DNA of 64,000 nt, from positions 105,507-169,506 of the forward strand of contig JAIXMP010000056.1 in NCBI GenBank assembly GCA_025677815.1, read 5' to 3'. The notes below the pieces were generated by a model, which searched no databases, was not told the origin of the DNA, and saw only the letters and a program-made list of their open reading frames with translations. The first letter of the stretch is position 1. Each line of letters begins with the position of its first letter. Shown here piece by piece: positions 23,154 to 36,323 of the stretch. The DNA comes from Phascolomyces articulosus (lineage: Eukaryota; Mucoromycota; Mucoromycetes; Mucorales; Lichtheimiaceae). The translations under genes were made by a program, and so were the position numbers.

Positions 23154-26100
23154 ATGGATGATACACCTGAAGATTTCATGATGATTGAACATGATGAAAA
23201 CTCACGTATTAGTCGATGGCTTGATGAAGAAGATGCATTGTTAGATAACCCTATGCTGATGACAACAACAGCTACAATCGAACAAGAAGATTCTTCTTTT
23301 TTAAATTCACCAATCAACAACGAAAACAACGGCGGTTATGTCACTGGTGGCAAGAACAGCATTTATGGTCGTAAAGCTTTACAAAATATCAATGCCGTAT
23401 GTATTCTTGTTTTTTTTTCATATATTCTTTTTTGTCTTTCTCAAATCAAAAAAATAAAAACTTATCCAGAGTTTGTTGATGGTGGTTATGAATAATAGAA
23501 TACAGCTCAGCAACAAGATATTCAGTTACAAAAACAAGCATCAGCTATCGCTAAAACCCAAGTACTTCCAATGCTGCAGCATCGTGACATCCCTTCAGGT
23601 AATATAAATAACGAATAAATAAATAAAGAGGATGACACTTATAATGTCTTTTTTTTAATAATAAGGTGCTGGTACTTTTATTGAACCTACTCATAACAAT
23701 ATCAATCTGCGATCTGTTGACGAGATTCGTAAGTGTTGGTTTGTAATGATGATTATTTTTTAATATGAAAGAATGCTACTAATCAAATTCAACTATTTAT
23801 ATACTAGCAATGATATATCGTTCCATTTTTAAATTCAAAACATTCAATCTAATGCAATCGGCTTGTATGGATATTGTAAAGTACCTTCATCTGATAGATT
23901 ATTTTTTATTACTGTATATATACAAGTTTTTTTATTCATAAGGAAACTATAATGCATCTGTTTTTTAGGCCTTGTACACTCAATCAAATTTTGTGGTATC
24001 AGGTATTATATCTACCTTTTTTTATATAAATTTCTCATTATTATTGGAGCAAGAGTGAACGAATGAAAGGTTATTTTATCATGATATTAAAACCATTTAT
24101 AGCTCCAACAGGTGCTGGTAAAACAGGTGTCTTGGAATTGGCTATCCTTCGTGCACTAATGGATGGAAAAGGTGGATCTAAAATTATTTATATGGCGCCA
24201 ACCAAAAGTCTTTGTTCTGAACGTGCAAATGATTGGGAAAAGAAGTTTCAATCATTGGGTATAAGCTGTATGTAATTTTCTTTATATTCTTCGGCATTCC
24301 TTCTCATTATAAAATGAACCTAATGACGATCATCTATTAAATAGGCAAAGAATTTACTGGTGATACTGATCATACCTCTCTTGATGCCATTAAAAAGAGT
24401 GATATCATGTAAAAATGTGTTCTTTTACTATGAAAACTGTCAAACAATAGTGCTTTAAAATTGTTCTTTTAATCCATATATATAAAAAAAAAATAGTGTA
24501 ACTACTCCTGAAAAATGGGATTCCATGACACGTCGCTGGGTCGACTATAAAGATTTGATGAAATTTATAACACTTTTTATTGTAAATATATCTTTTTATG
24601 ATTAACTGTTAGATATTGAAAGAACATATTATTGGATCAACTGAAAAAAAAAATCATTTTTATTAATTTTATGTTAGATGGATGAAGTTCATATCCTTAA
24701 TGAACGTCGTGGAGCTGTTCTTGAAGCTTGTGTCAGTCGTATGAAGGTAAAAATAATAGAAAGAGTAAAATGTATAGCATGATCATTAACTAAACTGTAC
24801 TAATATGTATTGGCTTTATTTGTATACTAATATCCTAGACAATGGAGCACGCCGTTCGATATGTTGCAGTCTCTGCAACTGTACCAAACCTTCAAGACAT
24901 CGCAGAATGGCTTGGTGGTGCTGGTACGTTCTTTATAAATTTTATTACGATAACAACAGAAAAGAGCACATAATCATTAAATCCCACCATATTATCATTA
25001 TAATGCATGTGTAGCTCTTTCTTTTTCAGAAGATTTTCGACCTGTTCAACTGGAACGCGTAGTGTACGGTATTCCATTTTATGGTGATAGTATGTTCAGT
25101 TTTGAAAGCAAAATGGATTGGAAGTAAGTTTTAATAATATGATATTTCTTATAATATATTAAATTTCTATTTTACACCTCTTTCTTATTATTTTAAATCT
25201 CTTGATGCATTGGTTGTTTAGATTATTCGACATGATTCAAAAACATAGTAAAGGAAAACCTGTTCTGATCGTACGCAAGGAAAAAAAGGACATGCTAATT
25301 ATTATGAGTTATTGAATGTTGGATCTACAATATTGCATTTGCTCACACCTTCAAGTTTTTTATAGTTTTGCTCCACTCGAAAATCAGCTCAATCTTCATG
25401 TGAAGTTCTTCTCAAACTCATGGACAAAAAGAACATTCAATCTCTTGGGTAAATAATACATTCATCTTTCTTTATTTTGTAGTTGAAATAAACACTATTG
25501 AAAATATATGGAACATGGTGATAACTCATCACATTATATTATTCTTTCAAATTTGAAAAAAAAAAGTACAAGCAATATGACTATTGACATAACAAATGTC
25601 AAAGATAAAAAGCTTACCGAATTTCTCCAAAAAGGCATCGGATTTCATCATGGTAAGACATGTCATGACAAAAATGTATTAGACATCGAAATGTAACAGT
25701 ATTATGTACAATTTAGTCTTATATAAAAACCGATCAATTTTAAATGATGTAGCTGGATTAGAATCGAGTGATCGACAGCTTGTTGAACAATTGTTTACAC
25801 AAAGAAAAATTCGAATTGTTTGTAAGTTTCTATATCATCATCTTTCAGAGAATATATTTTTCCATTCAATATAAATGTATAACAAAGCTAATATTTATTT
25901 AAAAACTATATGTAGCAACGACATCTACTTTAGCATTAGGTGTCAACTTGCCTGCGCACCTTGTTATTATCAAATCAACCAAAAGTAAGTTTCTATTTTT
26001 AGTAAGATGCTATGACGATATAAACTCTAATTTGTTTATTATGCGATGGTCATTTTAGCTTATCAAAACGGGGCACTGGTGGATTATTCTGATATTGAAC

Positions 26101-29100
26101 TTTTACAAATGATTGGTCGTGCAGGAAGGCCTGGTCTTGAAGATTCTGGATGTGCTGTAATTTTAACCACTCCAGATATGGAGCAACGTTACAGGACAAT
26201 TATGTGCGGATCAAGTCAAATCGAAAGTTGGTATGTTAATCTATTTCTTTAAATGTACTTTTATACCACTTTAGTTTTCTAAAACATCACTACCCCCTAT
26301 TTCTTCCTGGTAACGACTGGAATTAGTTTGCATGGAAATTTGGTGGAACATATGATGACCGAGATTTGTTTGGGAACCGTCACCGATATCGAAACTTGTA
26401 TTAAGTGGTAATTTACAATCATATATTTAAATTACATTCTATTCCTTGTTTATATATCAGATCTGCATACAATCATTGGCGATTAAAGAAAGAGATGAGA
26501 ATAGTACACTGACAATATAAATTATTTTTTATTTTTTACAAAAAAAAAAAAAAAAGGCTGCAATCAACATTCCTGTATATTCGTATCAAAAAGAATCCGT
26601 CACGTTATATGATAGATCAAGATGCAACTTATAGTCCACAAACATTGACACCTTCCCATGTTTTACACGGTATATAACATTGTATAGCAATAGTACTAAA
26701 TCGAAAACTAGTATATAAGAAAATAAAAATTGTGATAAAGATAACTTATCCTTCTTACATTATTCTAAAATGCTCTAGGAATCTGTAAGAAGAACATCAA
26801 CATGCTTACCGAGAGCGAATTAGCTATAAATAGCGAAACGAACCATGGAATCAAAGCACTGAAAGCTACTGGTAAGTAGTTGATAACGTAAAGGAAATGG
26901 GACTAAATCCAATAAAGTACTAAAAGAAGAAAAAAATCACAATTTTTATATATGGTGGTTGATAGCATATGGCATTGCGATGGATCGTTATTGTATTCGA
27001 CTGGAGACAATGGTCACCATATTGAAATCAGAGAATTGCGTATCAATAAAGGATGTGGTAAGAAGAAGATTATATTTTTCAAGTGCTCTCTCCTTGTTGC
27101 GACGATATATAAGTAATTTCTTTACGTTACATTTGAAATTGATATTTTTTTACAGTTAAGCCTTGTATCCCTAGCTAAGGAATTTGAAGCTATGCGATTC
27201 ACTGTTGGAGAAAAACCATTCTTAAATTCACTTCAAAATAATGTCAACATTCGTTTTCCAATTCAAGGAAAAGTAGCCACCATTTCTGATAAGATTTTTC
27301 TAGTTATTCAGGTACAGATGATATTTGTTTACTTGATATGTATTATTAAATCCAACAATACTTCTCTTTAATACTACCTATTGTTCTGTATTATATGTAA
27401 TAGTGTGTCCTCGGTGACATCTCACTGCATACAAATATTATGGGCAGTTCACTTGTATTCTCAAGTTTTCAAATATTATTATTTGCATCTCGTATTGCAA
27501 AATGTAAGAGCATCATTTTTATGTTTACTATTTTTTTTCCAAACAGGGTAACTGATTCCTACTCTTATATAGGTATAATCGATTGCTGCATATACAATCA
27601 AGATGTCATTTGCTTGAAGCATACACTAGATCTTTATCGAAGTATACAGGCAAAAATGTGGGCGTCATCACCCTATCCTCTCCGACAAATTGACAAAATC
27701 GGCCCAAAAATGGCCAAAACATTGGCCAAAGCAGGGATTTCTACATTTGATCAACTACGCAGCGTAGATGCAGCACGGATTGAAGTGGTAACTATAATTT
27801 ATTATATCGTGTTACTGATTTTAATAATGACGGACATATGGGATGTTTATTATTAAAATCCACTCTGAACAGGTCCTTCATCGTAATCCTCCTTTCGGTA
27901 ACCAGGTATATATATTTTTGAAATCGCTTATATGGTGCCGTTTGATAATATAGTCTACGAAAAATTTTACATTTCCAATTGATTTTTCTGTTTCATAGAT
28001 CAAAGAAGCATTGGGCATCATTCCTCTATTTATTATGGATGTACAATACGTAAGTGCTATCTAAAATACACAACAAAAGGAGTATCGGTGGTGTCATGGT
28101 AAAACTAAACATTGATTTTGCATATTGTATTAATGATGATAACTCGATTTATATAATTGTAGTCCATGAGTCCCAAACAACCGACAGAAGTAATATTAAA
28201 AATAAGTGTTTCCGTTTCCAACACGAAAAAAATTCCTCGTAAACGATATGGAAAAGGATTCTATGCTCAAGTATGGATAGAGGCAGATAAGACTTTTATT
28301 GATTTTCGACGCACTTCGTATGTAAAAAAAATGGATAAAGAAAGGTTCAAGGTATTATTTTTGATATTCAACATTACATATTTCTCTCTTTTTTTTTTAT
28401 CAAACATGTAGGATCCAAAACCTTCAAGAAAGACAACGGTTTTTCACGGTACGAGCTAAATTACCAAATCCATCCACAAATATCACTTGCCATGTACAAA
28501 GCGAAGATTACAGTAAGGTGTATTCCATTTGATTGTTTTATTTGCTCTAGATGCATATATGTGGATAAAAGTGGTTATTTTTCTTACAATGGCTTTTTTT
28601 TCTTTTCTTTTTTTTTTTTTTTTACGATAGTTGGAGCCGACATATCCAAAACAATTCATGTTGAGGTGGACCCAACTTTATTTCCAAAACAAAATTCTGT
28701 CTCTTCTCCATATGTATCTTCGACACATGACAATCAGACTGGTAGCTCTTCACGATGGCAACAAAATGATCATATTACTGTAAGTTATTTTCATTCAATA
28801 AAAAAAAACAACAAGCATATGAATGAAGATGAGAAAAAGGTATATACAATTAAATTAATATATCATTTATTAGGAGCTGGAGGACAATGAGAAAACACAT
28901 GATTTCGGTAGTAATGACAGCAACACACTTGATGCTAACGGATCAAAAACAATGGATCCTTATGGCTTTGATGATGATAATGACTCTGAGGACGATGTTC
29001 CACTATTATATGTTACACAAAATAACAAGAAGTCTAGAACAGTCTCTTCTTCACCATCCTCTTCATCATTGGTCAAAGGTAAAGGAAGAGGTCAAGATCG

Positions 29101-30408
29101 ATCTGGTGTTGTTATCAGTAGCACAAGAGCAAATCCACAGAAACGTAGAGCAACAGGTAACCCGTTAAACAAGTTTATTTTGAATGTATGAAAATCGGAA
29201 TAGTATTTTTTGTGCAAATAATGGTTAGCTCATCAATGCTTTATATATGGATGCAGATGATCAGCAAGAAATGACAAGTTATTCAAATCGAAAAAAGAAA
29301 CCACGTACAACAGAGTAAATTCTTCTCTTTGTTTTCTTTTCTTTTCTTTTTTTTTTTTTTGAAATGTCCAGAAAAAGTAAATACCATTTTCATAAATTAA
29401 TTGCTATTTTTCTCTGTAAAATAGATGCAAACATACATGTCGAGATAAAAACAGGTAATTAGAGAAATTGAGTATGATGATTGTATTATATACCACAAAC
29501 ATGGTTTATTAAATGCTCATTATATTTATGACACTAATATATTTGTATATTTAAGTTGCAAGCATGCGTGCTGCAAGATCAGTGTTTCTCCTGCTACTGC
29601 AACTACGCACACAAATGTCAAGAATGGAGTGATGATTTATAATGATAGCTGGAATGATAGTCCAATAGAATTACTCAGTGATACAACAATAGCACAGCCG
29701 AATCTTGTAGGAGAACAGCTTGGAGCATCGACATCAATTGTAGGCGATGATATTTTCTTTGTGTCAGGCTCATTGCAATCAGAGCAACAACGACAACACC
29801 ATTCATCATCCGTATCTCTATCAAAAACATATTCAAAGATGCCTGCCTTCACCTTTTCAGATGGAGAACAACGATCATTGACATCAGTAGTAAAAAATAA
29901 ATCTATTACGAATGTGCCTAGCAGTAGCAGCATCAATGTTCGATCATCACAAACAATATCCGATGATTTGTTTTGGGGGGAGGATGATGATGAATGGACT
30001 CGGTTAGCCGTACAAGCAACAGAAAATGCAGAGCGTGCCCTTGTCAATAAACCTGCATCGTCATCAGCATTGGCACCGCCTCGAGCTGGTGTGTTACCCA
30101 CAAAATATGCTTCTTCTTTTTCCTCTGTGAATAATGTACCGTCCATGATTTCTGAACAAGATGATCCAGAAGATCCGTTGGATCCATTATGGGAAGAAAT
30201 TGGAAAATATGCCTATCATGCTTTTAAGAACCACACACTCAAAAACGAACCCCCTCGACCTATCATAACACCATCATATCCCCTATCCCACCGAGTTGTA
30301 CCGGCGACTACTCCAACGACAGAAGAAAACAAATTCAAGACATACTCTTTAAAATATTGGCTTGATACTCATGTCATCGTTATTGACGATGAAGATATGA
30401 AAAGTTGA
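23154..30408 (+). CDS. HFM1: Meiotic DNA helicase HFM1/MER3
   Basis: 33 exons traced by hand from 23154 to 30408 join in frame to 1386 aa. The intron ends are all GT-AG, and many exons are shorter than 100 bp. Helicase motifs in order: Walker A APTGAGKTG near residue 171, DEVH at 276-279, SAT (AVSATVPNLQDIAEWLGG) near 309, STTSTLALGVNLPAH, and motif VI QMIGRAGRPG near 492. A Sec63-type region follows, including SRIAKCIIDCC, then helix-hairpin-helix-like DKIGPKMAKTLAKAGISTFD. Near 1094 is CKHTCRDKNSCKHACCK, a C/H cluster typical of HFM1. MER3/HFM1 unwinds DNA and stabilises strand-exchange intermediates to promote crossovers, so this gene implies a meiotic programme. The last 853-bp exon is low-complexity. 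Start codon uncertain. Its 3' end is convergent with coronin-7. Confidence 0.92.
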
Positions 30409-30516
30409 GAAAATAGTTTGCTTTTGTAGTATATAACAGACAATAGCATTTCAAAAATAGTAACAATAGTAATAAAATTTGTATGTGTCTATATTTACAT
30501 TTATAATAAATTATTC

Positions 30517-33500
30517 TTACTCATCCCATTCATCATCGGCTACTTCTTTATCTTCTTCTTTAACTTGATTGGCTTGATCCTTCTTTAGCTTTTCTTCCTC
30601 TTCTTCATCGACACGCTTGGCAGATGAAAACATACGACTCATCAAATTTTGACGACGCTCTTCATCACTGACCATCTTTTTACCCATTTCAAATTTGGCT
30701 TTAGATCGTGCGGCTTGAGGAGGTGGAGGTGCATCACTCAAAGCCATCATATCATCCGGTTGTAATGAAATACGATCCAATGGCTTATCTTCCCCATCAA
30801 ACCAACTCTTAGCATCTTGAGCAGGATGTTCGTAATCGGGTGTATCAATAAATATATCGTCTTGGAAATATTCAGGCTATCCAAAAACAAACAAATAATT
30901 GGTTATCAAACACTATAAGCATTTTGTACTTTTTTTTTTTGTTGAAAAAGATAAAACTCACTCTAGCTCTTGGAACGCGTACACCATAAGGTTCAATCGA
31001 TGTAGGGGTTAATCGATAAAATCTTGCAATTTCTGTTTCTTTGATATGACAAAGTCGTTTCGGTAAGAAAACTAATCCTTGTTGTAATGTCGCACCTTCA
31101 ATCTTGGCCAGTGGATCCAATTCTTTGGCAGCATAAGTATGAATAATACGATCACCCTAATTATATTTTTTATAACGGTTCATGAGCTTTTTTTTTGTTT
31201 CACTTTCTCTCATTTTCTTTAAAATGTGGAATAATCTCTTCGTCTCTCTCCCTTTCTTCTTTTTGTTCTCCTCTTTCTCCTATCTCAATAGATGTTTTGA
31301 TAGTTAGATAAATTATACTTTACCCGACCGGCCACATAAAGAATATCACAATCTGGATCATAATAAACACTCATCACACTAGGTGATACATCGATGGACT
31401 TTTTCAAAACAGGTTTTGTCATAGCATCAATGTCAAAAATGAGAATTTCTCGCATGGATCCAAGCCCAAAACCAGCACTAGCAATTCGAGTAGGTGAAAG
31501 CCAAACAATACGAGAAGGTCGAATGCCATCATGTGATTTAGTTTGAGATAAGACTTCTCCTGTACGTGCATCCAATACACGTAGTTGTTTATCCTTACTA
31601 TGAGTGGCGACTTTTTTACCATCTTGACTCCATGCGCAATAAAGTACACCTTGATTCGATCCAGTAGAGTATTTGAATTTAACTTGTTGTGAATCAAGAT
31701 CCCATACACGAATAGAGGGTTTACCCAAATCATTGGATACACTCAGCAAGATATGATTGGCATTGGGATGGAATTCAATTTGACTTGCTTTGTCCATGGA
31801 AGCATCTAACAAAAAAAAAAAACGACAACCCCAATCCAAGTTTCTTTACATGTTAATATATCAAGCAATTTCGAAGGAAAAATAACCCTCTCACAATCTT
31901 ACCTTTCAATGTCATGAATGCTTCACCAGTATCTTCCTCTAATCCATTCTCAGGAATTTTCCACAGGCGAATACAGTTATCATCCGATACAGTGGCAAGT
32001 ACCCGAGGATCAAATGGATTAAATTTGAAATTAGTGACATTGGATCCACAGAGAACGGAAGGGATATGGGTAGAAAGTCTACCAGGTTTATTGATAGGGA
32101 TAATGCCAACACGACCACCTGCACCGGAAACAGGGACACCAATAAATTCTGTACTTGCTTGAATCAAATCAAAGTTACCACTCTTATCAATGGAGAGTCC
32201 GCGTAAATCATCATAGTGTGTACTTGGATGGTAAAGTTTGCCAGAAATATATTTGAATGCAGAAGCATGTGCTGATCCATAATGTGGAAGCTTCTTCTTT
32301 GGCTTTGTTTCTGCTTTTTCTTCCTCTCCTTTTTCTTGATCATCATTGCCTGTAGCAGATTCTTTAGATTTCTCCTCTTTTGTAACCTCGGCTGTTTCCG
32401 ATGGTGAAGATGAGGAACTTTTTTCTTGTGGTGGTGATGGTGTTGGCTCCTTGATATGTTCATTAGATGGTGATTTGTCGGTGTTATTACTAGAACTGGG
32501 ATTAATTGTAACACTACTAGGAGTAGTGGTGGTGGTGGTTGTAGTTGTGATAGGAGCATTATTAGCTGATGTTGTAATGGGGGCTTTTTCTTCTTGAGTA
32601 ATAGTAGTGTTATTAGTGGCAGGTGGTTTTTGCGTAGTAGAAGTGGTAGTCTCCTTGGTGATAGCAGCTGATGAACTACCATTTGTGCTAGTTGTCACGG
32701 GAATATTTTGTTTAACTTTTGCAGGGTCCAAAGAAGCTTTTGGAACAGGTTTATTTTCACCTCCAATCCATTCAGATCCCATCAATCCAGGCACTAAACA
32801 TCAAATAATAATAATAAATCCCAATTAGTCTAAATATTCTTTTTTCCTCTCTCCTCAATTTAACTCCCCCTTTTTTTTCACAATAAATGACAATAAAATT
32901 TACCATTGCCCTTTGTATCAGGGAATAAATCAGCATGGAAATCCAAATATTGCTAAATAAAACCGATTAAAAGTAAAGTTAATATAACAATAATAACAAG
33001 ATCGCCCAAAGATAATATTTTTTTTTAAAAAAACACATTACTACTTTTGTTGTTTGCTTATGTTGTGTAATTTTACCTTTCTTGGTACTTCAAAAGAAAC
33101 TGGCATGACAGCATTTTCTACAACAGCCAAGACGCGAGCAATTTCTGCTTGCATAACATGCAGGGATTGTTTGCGCACAAGCGTTGCACCGTAGACAGAC
33201 GCCATTGTACCACACGCCATATTTTCATCCACAGTAGGTCGTGTGATCAGATCCGACATTTGCATAGATCGAATAGTTGCATCACCCCGACCGATTAAGT
33301 ACATGGTTTCTGTATCTTCATCATACAATGGTAACATAATACCTGTCGATTGATCCAATGATGCCTTCTTTAAAGGTGTTGTCAAATTACGTGCATCCCA
33401 TAATCCATATTCCCGACTACGGAACTAGATAGACACAATAAGTGTAAAATAAAATAAAAATCGGGAGTGAGCTCATATATATATATATAAGATGATCTAT

Positions 33501-34840
33501 GATTTAGTATATTTACCTTGCTTTGGCCCACAGTAAATAAATAATTGGATTCACCTAACCAAACAACGCGTGAACCCTTGATACCTTCATGACCAGTACC
33601 CGACTAAATCATAAAACAGAATTTTAAATCAATATCCCCTTTTTCCTTAAGGTGCAGCTTTTTTTTCATAGACAAGAATATATCATTTGTCCTTACCAAT
33701 ACTTGTTGTTCTGTAGCTCTTGGATCCCAAATTGTAATAAATCCTTTGCCGGATGTACTTAATAAAGAGCCATCCGATTTCCAAGAAAACGAGTGGAAAG
33801 GTTCTTTTGATGTAGAAATTTCAAATGTTGCTTTATCACTCTTGTTGGTATCCCAGATACACACTTTTTTACCCTCATTTCCTAATGTCGTGATGATCTA
33901 TCCAATAAAAGAAAGATAATTTTGTATATATATACCCCATAAGGAACCAGGGTCAATTTTTTCTTCAATGAGTGATCATCCTGCTCCTTGGGTTCATATA
34001 TCATTTATTTTCTTTCCCATAACAACATCCTTTATCCGTTTCCACGTATAAATGTTACCTGATCAGCAGTAGGATGAAATGAAACAACATCAACACGTCG
34101 CGATGGAATAGAAAATGTAGATAAACAAGTGGGGTCATCTTGTATCGATCCAACATTCCATAATTTGACCTGTCAAAAAGAATTAAAGTTTAAATACTCT
34201 GATTATATGATTGAAACAATAGACATTGATTAAATATATATATATATATATTACCATGCCATCTTCAGCACCTGTCGCTAATATATCATCATGAAAAGGT
34301 GAAAATTCCCAATTAGTCACTGGTGCGCCGTGCGCATGAAATACGCGTGCTTCACTTGCACACGTTTTCCCCGGTTTATCAAGCGGCAAGAGTCCGATCG
34401 ATCCACCGTCTTTTTCGTATACACGAATTTTTATGGATTATAATAATAAGAGATATTTAGATATAAATGATAAGAAAGGAGAGAAGAAAAGAAGGGAGAA
34501 AAGAATAAAGAAGTAAAGAGAAGGAGTATACATATTATAGAATAAAAAAAAAAAGAAACCTTAATATATTTTCTCAAACAATAAACTTACTTCCGGACCA
34601 TTTAACAGCTAATGAAGTACGACTTGCTTGAACAAGATTTGCTTTATCGGAAGATGATGTAGTTGTTACCGGGACATCAGCATACCATTGCTAAAACAAC
34701 AATAATGAATATTATATTTCCCAAGACAAGGAAGAAGTAGGGAGAGAGTCTATATAGTAATAAAGAAAACTTACTTCTTTCTTTTCAACTCTACCCACAA
34801 CATTCCTGTATTTGTTCACGTGTTGAAATCGTCTACTCAT
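30517..34840 (-). CDS. Coronin-7 (tandem beta-propeller coronin)
   Basis: Twelve exons (34775-34840, 34591-34690, 34255-34409, 34059-34169, 33697-33897, 33517-33603, 33077-33424, 32904-32952, 31903-32793, 31324-31805, 30962-31156, 30517-30876) give 1014 aa. The protein has two coronin WD40 propellers. The first is residues 1-370: it opens MSRRFQHVNKYRNVVG and includes HGAPVTNWEFSPFHDDILAT and GFITIWDPRATEQQVL. A 135-residue Ser/Thr/Glu-rich linker follows. The second is about 538-880, starting AFKYISGKLYHP, with VTNFKFNPFDPRVLATVSDD and IRVWDLDSQQ. An acidic tail ends in DDEWDE. Tandem propellers with an acidic tail define coronin-7/POD-1, which acts in Golgi traffic and actin control. There is no C-terminal coiled coil, unlike short coronins. 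Only 108 bp separate it from HFM1. Confidence 0.92.
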
Positions 34841-35231
34841 TGTCTTTAAAAGGGTTTTCTTTTTCCTCTAATAAATAATAGCTTTAGTGGTGGTAATATA
34901 TAGAGTACAAGAAGGGGAGGGAAGGGGAAAGTCTGAGTGAGGTGAGAAAGTGTTATATGATATATGAAGGGGAATAAGAGGAGCTAATGGTTTTATATGA
35001 GTGTAGTAAAGTATTTGCTCCGCCTTGGTGATAATGGTTTATGTGCGACCCATATTTTCCATTCGTGACTTTTATATATAAACTTAGCATATTAGGAATC
35101 CTTTTCTTTTCTTTTCTTTCTTTATTTTTTTTTCCACCTCTCTCTTTTTTTTATATATATAAGAAAAAACCTTGTTTGTTTGATACAAACTTTGTTATTT
35201 TGTTTTAAAATTAACTTTTTCTTTTTTCAAA
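34841..35231. promoter_or_regulatory. Divergent promoter between coronin-7 and the 118-aa protein
   Basis: A 391-bp head-to-head spacer. The right-hand half is strongly pyrimidine-rich and ends with a TATATATATA box at about 35152-35161, some 70 bp before the ATG at 35232. No clear TATA box is seen near the coronin-7 start. Confidence 0.55.
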
Positions 35232-35827
35232 ATGAATACACATCACGAAAGTAAACATTCTAAATTCATACGCGTTGGTGGTTCAGTCGGTTTATGTGTT
35301 GGACTGGCTATCGGTGCAACAAGTTTAATAGGGTATGAATAGTTACTGTTTCTAGTATCAGATATATCGATAACTAGATAGATTTAAAAGTTATTCATGG
35401 GTATATCTATAATATGGTATAGACATAGTACAAGTCGATCGGCAGCACCTACATTATCACATTATATGGCGAGTTCAGTAGTTTCAGTAGCAGCATGGAT
35501 GAGTAAGTCGTTGTTGATACTATCCCAAAAATGGAGAAGAATGGGAAGGAGAAAAAAAAAAAAATAGGGATTGATCGATGGGAAATACCTTTATCCTTTT
35601 TTTTCCCAATAATTAAAACAACCTTAACTAAAATATTATGAATTCTATTAGGCCTTCGAGGATTACTTGTACCAAAGGATCGATTTCCAGCATTACTTTA
35701 TCAAACAGGAGCTGCTAATGCCAATACACCTTTGGAACATTTACGATTATTAAATAATGCACCAGGATCCATATCAAATATGTATCAAACACCAAAAACA
35801 TTTGTCCACAGTCGTTGTAATTGGTGA
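35232..35827 (+). CDS. Small hypothetical membrane-like protein
   Basis: Three exons, 35232-35332, 35423-35502 and 35652-35827, give 118 aa. Residues about 15-33 (VGGSVGLCVGLAIGATSLIG) form a Gly-rich hydrophobic segment like a membrane helix with small-residue packing faces. A second, weaker hydrophobic segment is about 45-60 (YMASSVVSVAAWM). The C-terminal half is soluble (LRGLLVPKDRFPALLYQTGA) and ends in SRCNW. In-frame splicing and a good TATA box support a real gene. I do not recognise the family. A mitochondrial or ER membrane location is possible. Confidence 0.65.
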
Positions 35828-36323
35828 TGACCCTTTTGTGAGGTCGTTTTCATTTATATACAAATATATTTATATACCAACAAGAAACAATAACAACAAC
35901 ATCAAATACGATTCCACTCACAACATCATCAATCATCATTATCATTATTATTTCACAACAACAGAGAAATATTCTTATACAATCTATTATCCATCTTTTC
36001 TGACACCCAGACTCTCACTCGTTTTTTTTGACAATTGCCTTCTTCTTTCAACTTGATTCCAAATGGTTTTTGTTTTTTTATGTACATTATTTCCATATTT
36101 TTTCTTTTTTTTTTTTTTTGTTTCTATCCTTGTAGTATATTCGTTTTCTTTTTCTTCTTTCTTTATTGTTTTTTTTATAAAAAAAAAAGATGACCAATCC
36201 ACACACACAAAAAAAAAAAATCAAAAATCAAAATCAAAAAATTGCATTTTCTTTATCATATTTCACATGGATATTATTTTTCATTATTAAAAGAAAAAAA
36301 AGTTGTTTTATCTTATTATACAA

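Noticed and set aside
32164..32828. Antisense and alternate-frame ORFs over the coronin-7 linker
   Set aside because: They mirror the low-complexity Thr/Ser/Glu linker. The sense frame is part of a 12-exon gene model.
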